From: RDXT01 sp033765305
GTDB lineage: Bacteria; Bacteroidota; Bacteroidia; J057
NCBI GenBank assembly: GCA_033765305.1
Contig: JANRID010000018.1
Coordinates: forward strand, 62,001-126,000
Direction of reading: 5' to 3'
DNA: 64,000 bases
Made by a program: the position numbers and the translations under genes. Below are positions 8,892-16,916 of the stretch, one piece after another. How positions within the stretch are numbered: the stretch's first letter is position 1; every line of letters starts with the position of its first letter. The notes under the pieces were generated by a model that saw only the letters and a list, made by a program, of their open reading frames with translations, had not been told where the DNA came from and did no database searches.

Positions 8892-9914
8892 TTAGCTCAT
8901 CAGATACTTGTACTCTTCGATGTGCTTGAGAGCGATGCCGGATCCGCGCACCACCGCCTTGAGCGGCTCTTCGGCTACGTGGATGGGCAGGCGGGTTTTC
9001 TCTGCCAGGCGGATGTCCAGCCCGCGCAGGGACGCGCCGCCGCCGGTGAGGTGGATGCCGCGCTCGTAAATATCGGCCGACAGCTCCGGAGGCGTATTTT
9101 CCAGCGCTTTCAGGATCGCATCCTCGATCTTGGTGATCGATTTGTTGAGCGCGTGCGAAACCTCGCGGTAGGAAACCGAAATGGTCTTGGGAATGCCGGT
9201 CATCAGGTCCTTGCCCCGCACCTCGATGTCCTGCGGCGGCTCATCGAGCTCCGGCAGGGCCGCCCCTACCTCGATCTTGATGCGCTCGGCGCTGCGCTCG
9301 CCGATGAGCATATTGTGCTGCTTGCGCATGTAGTCGAGGATGTCGTCGTTGAACTCATCCCCCGCGATGCGGATGCTCTGGTCCGTCACGATGCCCGAAA
9401 GGGCGATCACCGCAATCTCCGTCGTGCCGCCGCCGATGTCCACGATCATGTGGCCCGTCGGCTCCTTCACGTTCAGCCCGATCCCGATCGCAGCCGCCAT
9501 CGGCTCCGGAATCAGGTGCACCTCGCGCGCATTGGCCTGCTCGGCGGAGTCCTTGACCGCACGCTTCTCCACCTCCGTGATGCCGCTGGGGATGCAGATC
9601 ACCATGCGGTAGTTGGTGGAATAGATCCGCTTTTTCTTGGGGATCATCTTGATCATCTCGCGGATCATGTATTCGGCAGCCGTGAAGTCCGCAATCACCC
9701 CGTCCCGCAGGGGGCGGATGGTCCGGTACTTCTCGTGCGTCTTTTCGTGCATCTGCTGGGCTTCCCGGCCGATGGCGATGACCTTGCCGGTCATGCGGTC
9801 CACGGCCACGATCGACGGCTCATCCACCACCACCTCATCCTTGTACATGATGAGGGTGTTGGCCGTGCCCAGGTCGATCGCAATGTCGGTGGTGAAAAAA
9901 TCGAAGAGTCCCAT
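8892..9914 (-). CDS. mreB: MreB, actin-like rod shape-determining ATPase
   Basis: 340 residues, near-canonical MreB. It has an N-terminal amphipathic start, phosphate-1 motif DLGTANTLI, phosphate-2 DIGGGTTEIAV, adenosine motif LTGGGASLRG, and the typical GDEFNDDILDYM segment. It polymerises under the inner membrane and positions the wall-elongation machinery encoded directly downstream. The ATG shares one base with the purH stop (TAATG), suggesting that the purine genes and the shape operon are co-transcribed. Confidence 0.96.
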   Translation of the reverse strand: MGLFDFFTTDIAIDLGTANTLIMYKDEVVVDEPSIVAVDRMTGKVIAIGREAQQMHEKTHEKYRTIRPLRDGVIADFTAAEYMIREMIKMIPKKKRIYSTNYRMVICIPSGITEVEKRAVKDSAEQANAREVHLIPEPMAAAIGIGLNVKEPTGHMIVDIGGGTTEIAVIALSGIVTDQSIRIAGDEFNDDILDYMRKQHNMLIGERSAERIKIEVGAALPELDEPPQDIEVRGKDLMTGIPKTISVSYREVSHALNKSITKIEDAILKALENTPPELSADIYERGIHLTGGGASLRGLDIRLAEKTRLPIHVAEEPLKAVVRGSGIALKHIEEYKYLMS

Positions 9915-11434
9915 TAATGCTTAAAGTGTCTTAACCCTGTGAAAATTAAGCACATATCGTGAGTTTCGCAAAACTGCACGGTTTCGTCGTCGCGCATGGA
10001 GCCGCCGGGCTGCACCACCACGCGGATGCCATGCTCCCACGCGGTCTGCACCGAATCGGCGAAGGGAAAGAACGCATCGGAGACCAGCACCGAGCCATCG
10101 AGGCTGAAGCCCCGCTCCCCCGCCTTGGCGAGGGCCTGGCGGAGCGCATCGATGCGGGACGTCTGGCCGAGGCCTGCCCCGATGAGCTGACGGTTTTTCA
10201 CGATGGCAATGGCGTTGGATTTCAGGTGCTTGCACACCTTTTCTCCGAAGAGGGCCTCCGCCAGCTCGGCCTCCGAAGGCTGCCGCGAGGTTTTCACCCC
10301 GATGGAAGCGGCGGAGGCATGGCGGGTATCGGGCTCCTGCAGCAGCACGCCGTTGAGCAGGCTGCGGGCCTGCGGGCGCGGCGCCAGCCGCTGCCGGCGG
10401 CGCAGCAGGATGCGCTGCTTCTTCCTGCGCAGCAGCTCCAGCGCCTCCGGGGTGTAGTCGTCTGCGATGAGCACTTCAAAGAAGATCTCGCCGATGGCTT
10501 CCGCCGCCGGGGCATCTACTGTGCCGTTGCAGGCCAGAATCCCGCCGAAAGCCGAGAGCGGATCGCATTCCAGCGCCCGCTGCCAGGCGTCGAGCATGGA
10601 GGCGCCCGTCGCGACGCCGCAGGGATTGGTATGCTTGATGATCGCGAAGACCGGCTCGCTGAATTCATCCACCAGCTGCAGCGCGCCTTCGATGTCCACC
10701 AGGTTGTTGAAGGACAGCTCTTTGCCGCCGAGCTGCTCGAACAGCTCGTCGAGCTGGCCGTAGTACCAGCCCTGCTGGTGGGGATTTTCGCCGTAGCGCA
10801 GCGTGCGTTTGGGCCCCTCGGACAGCTTGAAGCGGTTCCGCTCCGGGTCGAGGTAGCCATAAATGGCCGCGTCATAGTGCGACGATACGTCGAACGCCGC
10901 CGCAGCGAAGCGCTTGCGCTGGGCCAGGGTCGTGGCCCCGTCCTGCTGCTCCAGCAGGGCTGCCAGTTCGCCGTACCAGGCCTGGGAAGGCACACAGACA
11001 ACGTCCTGGTAGTTTTTGGCCGCTGCCCGGATGAGGGCAATCCCGCCGATGTCGATTTTCTCGATGATCTCAGCTTCGTCGTCCGTGCTGCGGAGCGTCT
11101 CCTCGAAGGGATACAGGTCCACCATCACCAGATCGATGGGCGGAATGCCGTACTGGTCCAGCTCGGCTCCGTCGGAGGCCTCGCCGCGGCGCGCCAGGAT
11201 GCCGCCGTGCACCTTGGGGTGCAGGGTTTTGACCCGCCCGCCCAGAATTGAGGGATAGCCGGTGAGGTCTGCGACGTCATGTACCGCCAGCCCGAGGTCT
11301 TTCAGGTACGCAGCCGTGCCGCCGGTAGAATATACCTGCACGTGATGGCGGACCAATTGGGCCGCAACCGCATCGAGTCCCGCTTTATGATACACGGAAA
11401 TCAGTGCCGACCGGATGTGAACCGTACCTTCCAT
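9914..11434 (-). CDS. purH: PurH, bifunctional AICAR transformylase / IMP cyclohydrolase
   Basis: 506 residues, the normal length. The N-terminal cyclohydrolase (MGS-like) domain includes STGGTAAYLKDLG, GGRVKTLHPKVHGG and DLVMVDLYPFEET. The C-terminal transformylase includes RYGENPHQ, FNNLVDIEGAL, KHTNPCGVA and SDAFFPFADS. It catalyses the last two steps of de novo IMP synthesis in the cytoplasm. It follows purN by 17 bases and runs straight into mreB. Confidence 0.96.
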   Translation of the reverse strand: MEGTVHIRSALISVYHKAGLDAVAAQLVRHHVQVYSTGGTAAYLKDLGLAVHDVADLTGYPSILGGRVKTLHPKVHGGILARRGEASDGAELDQYGIPPIDLVMVDLYPFEETLRSTDDEAEIIEKIDIGGIALIRAAAKNYQDVVCVPSQAWYGELAALLEQQDGATTLAQRKRFAAAAFDVSSHYDAAIYGYLDPERNRFKLSEGPKRTLRYGENPHQQGWYYGQLDELFEQLGGKELSFNNLVDIEGALQLVDEFSEPVFAIIKHTNPCGVATGASMLDAWQRALECDPLSAFGGILACNGTVDAPAAEAIGEIFFEVLIADDYTPEALELLRRKKQRILLRRRQRLAPRPQARSLLNGVLLQEPDTRHASAASIGVKTSRQPSEAELAEALFGEKVCKHLKSNAIAIVKNRQLIGAGLGQTSRIDALRQALAKAGERGFSLDGSVLVSDAFFPFADSVQTAWEHGIRVVVQPGGSMRDDETVQFCETHDMCLIFTGLRHFKH

Positions 11435-11451
11435 ATGAATTCGCCGCGAAA

Positions 11452-12054
11452 CTACGCATTATTCCCCTCAGACCGGAGCTTTTTGCAAACTTTTTCCACA
11501 ATCCGGGGGAAGTGCGCATGCTCAAGCGCCTGCACCATGCGCTGCAGCTGTTCGGGAGCGGTGCCCGGCGGGATGTCCACTGCCGCCTGGAAGAGGATTT
11601 CGCCCTCGTCGTAGCGTTCGTTTACGTAGTGAATGGTTATGCCGGACTGTTTTTCTCCGGATGAAATAACAGCCTTGTGTACATTCATTCCATACATTCC
11701 TTTGCCCCCGAAGCCGGGCAGCAGGGCCGGATGCAGGTTCAGGATGCGGCCCGGATAGCGGGCGACCACGGCCTCGGGCACTTTTTTCAGATAGCCCGCC
11801 AGCACGACCAGCCCGATGCGGTAGGATTCGAGGAGGGACACCAGCCACGGGCCGTCGCTGTGGCGGCCCCGGCCCAGCACCACCACAGGCACCCCGGCCG
11901 CAGTGCCCTGGGCCACAACCCCGGAATGAGGGTTGCTGGTTACGTACAGGGCCGGCAGGCCCTGCTGCGCCGCAGGCCCGGCAAACCAGGCTTCGAGGGT
12001 CCGGGCATTGGAGCCGCCCCCGGAAGCGAAAATGGCCATGCGCACAGGTTCCAT
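11452..12054 (-). CDS. purN: PurN, phosphoribosylglycinamide formyltransferase
   Basis: 200 residues with the GART fold. The substrate loop is FASGGGSNA near the start, the catalytic motif is LNLHPALLPGFGG (equivalent to the Asn/His pair of the family), and the catalytic Asp is in YDEGEILFQ. It transfers a formyl group from N10-formyl-THF to GAR in purine synthesis. It is the first gene of the purN-purH-mreBCD-mrdA-rodA run. An imperfect -7 element (TAGCTTCG) lies about 20 bases upstream, just beyond the terminator of the neighbouring tonB gene. Confidence 0.93.
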   Translation of the reverse strand: MEPVRMAIFASGGGSNARTLEAWFAGPAAQQGLPALYVTSNPHSGVVAQGTAAGVPVVVLGRGRHSDGPWLVSLLESYRIGLVVLAGYLKKVPEAVVARYPGRILNLHPALLPGFGGKGMYGMNVHKAVISSGEKQSGITIHYVNERYDEGEILFQAAVDIPPGTAPEQLQRMVQALEHAHFPRIVEKVCKKLRSEGNNA

Positions 12055-12101
12055 CGGCAGGGAGTTGAGTCTGCGAAGCTAGGCAGCCGCAGGAAGAAAT
12101 G

Positions 12102-12139
12102 AAAATGCCCGGCGCTGCAAGGGCGCCGGGCGGCATTTT
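12102..12139 (-). terminator. Rho-independent terminator of the downstream tonB copy
   Basis: GC-rich hairpin whose arms AAAATGCC...CGGCGC and GCGCCGGG...GGCATTTT pair with a small bulge. On the minus strand it is followed by TTTTCATTTCTT. It lies 15 bp past the tonB stop codon. Confidence 0.75.
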
Positions 12140-12153
12140 GTACCGGATGCGGA

Positions 12154-12972
12154 TCAGTTCTGCAGCTTGAAGCTGAACGGAATGTTCACCCAGAACTGGA
12201 TAGGCTTGCCGCCCTGGATGGCGGGCGAGAACTTCAGCTTGCCGATCTGCGCTTCCACGGCGCTGGACAACACGGGGTGCGCCTGGCTGATCACCTTGTG
12301 GCGCACATAGGCGCCGCGCTTGTCCACGAGCACGCGCACGACCACGTTGCCCTCGATGCCGGCATCTTTCGCGATCTGGGGGTAGCCGATCAGCTTGCGG
12401 ATTTCATCCACGTTGATGGGCACCGGCTCCTGCTCGACGACGATGAATATATTGTCCTTCGGCTCCGTTTCGGGCACTGCAATCTCTTCGGGCTCGCCAT
12501 CGCCGAAGGCGCTGGGGTCGAAGCTCACGAGCACGTCATCGCCTTCGATGTCCTGCGTGCCGAGGTTTTTGGCCACCTTGAGGGAATCCTGGCGCTGGAT
12601 GGTCTCATCGGGCTTCACCTCTTCATCGGGTGCGGGCACGGGGATGTTGAACGCGACCGTTCGGACCTGGGGCGGCTCCACCTTGGGCGGCAGCGGCGGG
12701 GGCGGGGTATCTTCATCCAGCGCGGGCGGGGACGGCAGGTCCTCCACGCGCAGGTTCACCGCAATCTGTCTGGCCTTTTCCGCAGGCTTGATCAGATTGA
12801 GGGTTTTCATGAGCAGCGGGCCGAATGAGATCAGCAGGGCAGCGACCGTGGCAATGGCAGTGCCGGCCGTCAGGTGTCCCGGGTATTCTTTCCTGAGAAA
12901 GTACGCGCCATAGCGGCGCTCCCGCTCCTCGAATACCATTTCGTCGAGGTCCGCTTTGATAACTTGAACCAT
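12154..12972 (-). CDS. tonB: TonB-family energy transducer, copy 1
   Basis: 272 residues from the ATG at 12972 (MVQVIKADLDEM); a longer reading would add 21 residues of non-homologous leader. It has a conserved cytoplasmic N-terminus (ERERRYGAYFLRKEYP), one membrane helix (about 38-56), a Pro/Glu-rich periplasmic spacer (about 70-130) and a C-terminal TonB domain (about 190-272) ending in PIQFWVNIPF. It should carry proton-motive energy from ExbB/ExbD to outer-membrane receptors. It is nearly identical to the next gene, with which it forms a tandem duplicate. Confidence 0.9.
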   Translation of the reverse strand: MVQVIKADLDEMVFEERERRYGAYFLRKEYPGHLTAGTAIATVAALLISFGPLLMKTLNLIKPAEKARQIAVNLRVEDLPSPPALDEDTPPPPLPPKVEPPQVRTVAFNIPVPAPDEEVKPDETIQRQDSLKVAKNLGTQDIEGDDVLVSFDPSAFGDGEPEEIAVPETEPKDNIFIVVEQEPVPINVDEIRKLIGYPQIAKDAGIEGNVVVRVLVDKRGAYVRHKVISQAHPVLSSAVEAQIGKLKFSPAIQGGKPIQFWVNIPFSFKLQN

Positions 12973-13276
12973 GACAACAGCAGATTTAGTACGACAGATG
13001 CTATGTAGCTCGAAAACAACGGCTGATATGTGCAAGCCGGGGCCGCCTCATGCCGGCGGGCATGAAGGGCCAGGATCTATGCCCGGTGTGCTGTTCAGCA
13101 GCCGGGCCCGTGCGGCGGGGATATGCCTGTAAGAGCAGCAGCGCTGCCCGATTCCACACGGCTGCGGCACAAAACTGCCGCTGCGATGCAGGTTCCGGCG
13201 GCGCCTGTATTGCCGGATTGCCGCACGGAGGGAAACGCACGGGTCCTGCGGCGCGGGGGTCCGCTATTGAAAACAG
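12973..13276. other. Gap between the two tonB copies; holds part of the duplicated unit
   Basis: No credible gene. The part at about 13,060-13,185 resembles 14,228-14,345, the region upstream of the second tonB, including the shared core GCTGCCCGATTCCACACG at 13,143 and 14,310. It therefore looks like duplicated 5' flanking sequence, possibly a promoter or leader region. No consensus TAnnTTTG was found close to the 12,972 start. Confidence 0.6.
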
Positions 13277-13308
13277 AAAGCCCGGCGCCAGAACGGCGCC
13301 GGGCAGGC
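13277..13308 (-). terminator. Rho-independent terminator of the second tonB copy
   Basis: Perfect 10-bp stem GCCCGGCGCC / GGCGCCGGGC with a 5-base loop, followed on the minus strand by TTTCTGTTTTC. It is exactly 1,174 bp from the equivalent terminator of copy 1. Confidence 0.8.
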
Positions 13309-13327
13309 TTTTCGCACAGGATGCGGA

Positions 13328-14146
13328 TCAGTTCAGCAGCTTGAAGTTGAACGGAATGTTCACCCAGAACTGGATGGGCTTGCCGCCCTGGATGGCGGGC
13401 GAGAACTTCAGCTTGCTGATATGCTCTTCCACGGCTTTGGACAGCACGGGGTGCGCCTGGTTGATCACCTTATGGCGCACATAGGCGCCGCGCTTGTCCA
13501 CGAGCACGCGCACGACCACGTTGCCCTCGATGCCGGCATCTTTCGCGATCTGGGGGTAGCCGATCAGCTTGCGGATTTCATCCACGTTGATGGCCACCGG
13601 CTCCTGCTCGGCGAAGATGAATTCATCGGCGCTGGGGGCGGCTTCGGGTGCTGCGATTTCTTCGGGCTCGCCATCGCCGAAGGCGCTGGGGTCGAAGCTC
13701 ACGAGCACGTCTTCGCCTTCGATGTCCTGCGTGCCGAGGTTTTTGGCCACCTTGAGGGAGTCCTGGCGCTGGATGGTCTCATCGGGCTTCACTTCTTCCT
13801 CGGGCGCGGGCACGGGGATGTTGAACGCCACGGTTTTGACCTTGGGCGGCTCCACCTTGGGCGGCGGCGGCGGCGGCGGGGTATCTTCATCCAGCGCGGG
13901 CGGAGGCGGCATATCCTCCACGCGCAGGTTTACCGCAATCTTTTTGGCCTTTTCCTTGGGCTTGATCAGATTGAGGTTTTTCACGACCAGCGGGCCGAAC
14001 GAGATGAGCAGGGCAGCGATTGTGGCGATGGTGGTGCCGACAGTCAGGTGTCCCGGGTATTTTTTGCGGAGAAAGTACGCGCCATAGCGGCGTTCCCGCT
14101 CCTCAAATACCATTTCGTCCATGTCCGCCTTGATAACTTGAGCCAT
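13328..14146 (-). CDS. tonB: TonB-family energy transducer, copy 2
   Basis: 272 residues, same architecture and length as copy 1: N-terminal MAQVIKADMDEM, one membrane helix, a PPPPPPPKVEPP spacer and a C-terminal TonB domain. Differences from copy 1 are scattered single residues, apart from a variable stretch near residues 176-190 (AAPEAAPSADEF versus AVPETEPKDNIF). It follows the exbB-exbD-exbD genes with a gap of about 200 bp. It probably works with them, while copy 1 is either redundant or tuned to other receptors (inference). Confidence 0.9.
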   Translation of the reverse strand: MAQVIKADMDEMVFEERERRYGAYFLRKKYPGHLTVGTTIATIAALLISFGPLVVKNLNLIKPKEKAKKIAVNLRVEDMPPPPALDEDTPPPPPPPKVEPPKVKTVAFNIPVPAPEEEVKPDETIQRQDSLKVAKNLGTQDIEGEDVLVSFDPSAFGDGEPEEIAAPEAAPSADEFIFAEQEPVAINVDEIRKLIGYPQIAKDAGIEGNVVVRVLVDKRGAYVRHKVINQAHPVLSKAVEEHISKLKFSPAIQGGKPIQFWVNIPFNFKLLN

Positions 14147-14349
14147 GACGACGGTAGGTTTAGTACGATAGAACCTTCTACAACTTACAAAAACAGCGAT
14201 TCATTCGCAAGCCTGGGGCCATTGGGTGCCGAAGGCCGGGATTCAGCGCCCGGAGTGCTTTGCAGCGGCCGGGCCGGCGCAGCGGGGATACATCCCTACG
14301 AGCACCGGAGCTGCCCGATTCCACACGCTTGCGGAACAAACCTGCCGGG

Positions 14350-14964
14350 TCACTGCGTACCGCCGCCGGCTGCTTCCGCAGCAGCCTTCTCTTCGGCTGT
14401 CGCGATCACGGTACTGTCATCGGGCGTAAACTTGTCGATGGCGTACTTGGGCGCCTGCGTGATGGCCAATTCATCCAGCACGTCTACGAGGTTCTTGTAG
14501 CGGCTGTTTTTCTTGGGCTTCAGCACGAAGATCGGGTCCCAGCATCCTTCGGCGTCGTTCACCTCGTCGCAGCGCGGCTTGCCGACTGACTTCCCGTAGT
14601 TGAGGTGCATCAGCAGGGCTTTCCGCACGCCATCCTTCGAGAAATCGGTCTTCTGCACCTTGACATCGGTAATCCCGACGTAGTACTTCACCACGTCGCC
14701 GGTATCCAGCACGATGGTCATGATCTTATCTTCGACGACCTTCTTGTAAATTTCCTTCAGGTCCTCGGGATCGTCGATCTTGGGCGGCATCACCATATCC
14801 ATCGCCACATCGTCTTTCATCGTAGCGGTAAGCACGAAGAAGGTCAGCAGGAGGAAGGCCACATCCACCATCGCGGTCATGTCGATCCGGGTCGACTTCT
14901 TTTTGGTCTTGGGGCCACCTTTTTTAGGTTTGCCACCTCCTCCACCGGCATCTACATCTGCCAT
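14350..14964 (-). CDS. exbD: ExbD/TolR-family protein (second of two)
   Basis: 204 residues. A short basic Gly/Lys-rich N-terminus leads into one membrane helix containing the conserved proton-relay Asp in DMTAMVDVAFLLLTFF. The rest is periplasmic, with a segment rich in Lys/Asp and an Ala-rich tail. In this family the protein forms the rotor-like core with ExbB pentamers. It lies 38 bp downstream of the other exbD, in one operon. Confidence 0.9.
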   Translation of the reverse strand: MADVDAGGGGGKPKKGGPKTKKKSTRIDMTAMVDVAFLLLTFFVLTATMKDDVAMDMVMPPKIDDPEDLKEIYKKVVEDKIMTIVLDTGDVVKYYVGITDVKVQKTDFSKDGVRKALLMHLNYGKSVGKPRCDEVNDAEGCWDPIFVLKPKKNSRYKNLVDVLDELAITQAPKYAIDKFTPDDSTVIATAEEKAAAEAAGGGTQ

Positions 14965-15002
14965 CTTGCTTCAGATTGAAGGGTTAAACCAGGTATCGGG
15001 GC

Positions 15003-15662
15003 TTACTTCTTATCACTGTGGCCGCCTGCTTCCAGTCCGCCGTCTTCCATCGTGGTGATGAGGCTGAACTGGTTGACATTCCAGTCCTGGAGGGCTCCGA
15101 TGACATGCTGGAGGGTTTCGTACTTGGCATCCACGTCGCCTTTGATGGCGAAGCGCATTTTGTAGTCTGCCTGACGGCCCCACTTGATCCAGTCTTTCAG
15201 CTCATTGCCGGTCATCTTGGTGGAATCGGTCACGATGGCAGAGATCCCTTCATGGGGAAACACTTCGAGATTCTGCTGGGTACCGAGCCACTGCGCCACC
15301 TGGCCATGCGGCACGCCGAACTCCTGGAGGTTGGTGAAATACGCAACCCCTTCCGGCGGAATGCTGACCGGCGTACCGCGTTCTTTCATATCGAGCACGA
15401 AATAGCGGAGCGCATCCTGGCGGGTTTTGATGTCGGAAAAGCCGATGAACACCTTGCCATCGCCGCTGAGCGAGATGATGCACAGCTCTTTGTCGGGCAC
15501 TTCGAGGCTGGAGACCGAAGAGGGCGTGTCCACTTCCACCTTCGTCTCTTCACGGAACCGGGTGGTCGTGAGGATGAAGAAGGTCAGGAGGAGGAAAGCC
15601 ACGTCCACCATCGCGGTCATGTCCAGCGCAGGCGAGCCGCGTTTTGGTTTTTTAGCTGACAT
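15003..15662 (-). CDS. exbD: ExbD/TolR-family protein (first of two)
   Basis: 219 residues with N-terminal helix DMTAMVDVAFLLLTFFILTT, followed by a periplasmic domain. It is distinct in sequence from the second exbD beyond the helix, so the pair is an old paralogue set rather than a recent duplication; Bacteroidota often carry such pairs. It lies 67 bp downstream of exbB. Confidence 0.9.
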   Translation of the reverse strand: MSAKKPKRGSPALDMTAMVDVAFLLLTFFILTTTRFREETKVEVDTPSSVSSLEVPDKELCIISLSGDGKVFIGFSDIKTRQDALRYFVLDMKERGTPVSIPPEGVAYFTNLQEFGVPHGQVAQWLGTQQNLEVFPHEGISAIVTDSTKMTGNELKDWIKWGRQADYKMRFAIKGDVDAKYETLQHVIGALQDWNVNQFSLITTMEDGGLEAGGHSDKK

Positions 15663-15729
15663 GGTTCAGGGTTAGTTGTTCCAATGAAGATGGAAACACT
15701 TGAACATCAGACATTGCTGCCTGCCGGCA

Positions 15730-16635
15730 TCAGTTGTTGATGTCGAAAGTCTGAACCACGCTATACCCAGCCTCGTCCATGGCATAGGTCATGCCATCGA
15801 TTTTGGTGGTGAAGAAGTTGTAGGCAAGAATGGAGAGCGCAGAGGTGGTGATACCGAGTGCGGTGTTCACGAGTGCTTCGGAGATCCCCACCGACAGTTC
15901 GGCTGCGTTGGGTGCACCGCCTTCACCGAGTGCGCTGAAGGCCCGGATCATCCCCAGCACCGTACCGATCAGACCGACGAGGGTACCGAGCGAAGCGGTC
16001 GTAGCGATGATGGGCAGGTTGCGCTCCAGCATCGGCAGTTCGAGCATGGTGGCTTCTTCGAGTTCGGCCTGGATGGCGCCTTTGCGCTGCTCTTTCTCCA
16101 GGTTCACGGCTGCCTCCATTTCCTTGTACTTGCGCAGGCCTGCCTTGATCACGTTGCCTACGGAACCGCGCTGCTGGTCGCAGAGCTGTGCGGCGGCGTC
16201 CACGTTGTTCTGGGCGAGCAGCATGCGGACCTTCTTCACGAAGACGTCCGTGTTGCCGCGGCCGCTGGCGCGTGCGACGGTGATGCCGCGCTCGATGACG
16301 AAGGTAAAGAGCACGAGGGCCAGCGTCATGCCGATCGGAATCACAAAGCCGCCTTTGTAGATCAGGCCGAAGGTGTTGGCGGGCTCGCCTTTCGTCCAGT
16401 GCTCGGGCTCTTCAGCGGAGCGGTCGGACTTTTCCCAGGCGGTATACGCCTCGTACTTCTCTTTGCCTCCCTCGAAGTTGTTATAGTTCCCGAACCCTTT
16501 GTAGAAAATCACAAAGGATGCCACTGCGAGCACGACGATTGCAACCAGCGGGAAGATCGCCCGGAAGGGGCTGGCGGGCTTGATCTGAGCTTCCGGCGAG
16601 AACGTCGCTTTAGTAGGTTTGTTGGAGTCAGCCAT
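15730..16635 (-). CDS. exbB: ExbB/TolQ/MotA-family proton channel
   Basis: 301 residues with membrane helices around 27-47, 100-120 and two near 205-260. The MotA/TolQ/ExbB core includes LPIIATTASLGTLVGLIGTVLGM and TALGITTSALSILAYNFF. It has a longer N-terminus than E. coli ExbB. It is the first gene of an exbB-exbD-exbD(-tonB) operon and is preceded by a near-perfect Bacteroidota promoter. Confidence 0.92.
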   Translation of the reverse strand: MADSNKPTKATFSPEAQIKPASPFRAIFPLVAIVVLAVASFVIFYKGFGNYNNFEGGKEKYEAYTAWEKSDRSAEEPEHWTKGEPANTFGLIYKGGFVIPIGMTLALVLFTFVIERGITVARASGRGNTDVFVKKVRMLLAQNNVDAAAQLCDQQRGSVGNVIKAGLRKYKEMEAAVNLEKEQRKGAIQAELEEATMLELPMLERNLPIIATTASLGTLVGLIGTVLGMIRAFSALGEGGAPNAAELSVGISEALVNTALGITTSALSILAYNFFTTKIDGMTYAMDEAGYSVVQTFDINN

Positions 16636-16679
16636 GTGTGAAAGCCTTTACGTAACGTACAGAATGTAAGAATTACGAC

Positions 16680-16710
16680 CAAAAATAGAGAGAAAATCGT
16701 AATCGCCAAA
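16680..16710 (-). promoter_or_regulatory. Promoter of the exbB operon
   Basis: On the minus strand TTTG, 19 bases, then TATTTTTG: an exact match to the Bacteroidota -33/-7 consensus. The -7 box ends 44 bases before the exbB ATG. Confidence 0.75.
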
Positions 16711-16916
16711 CAATACGCACGTTTTTGCCGCCCGCCGCAAAAATTTCCAAAACTGCAAATAATGTTCATCCTGCGGCGCCCTGCCCGCATTTTTTGCGCA
16801 GATTCAGCTTCCGGCATTCAAAGAACGGGCACCATGCTGCCGGGCATGGGCTTCTGCTGCATAGAGCAGGCACCGGCGCCGATTCCATACGCCGGGTGGG
16901 AAAATCTTTGCCCTGA

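Noticed and set aside
12973..14349. A CRISPR or other repeat array between the tonB genes
   Set aside because: The repetition is a single duplicated transcription unit, not a regular repeat-spacer array.
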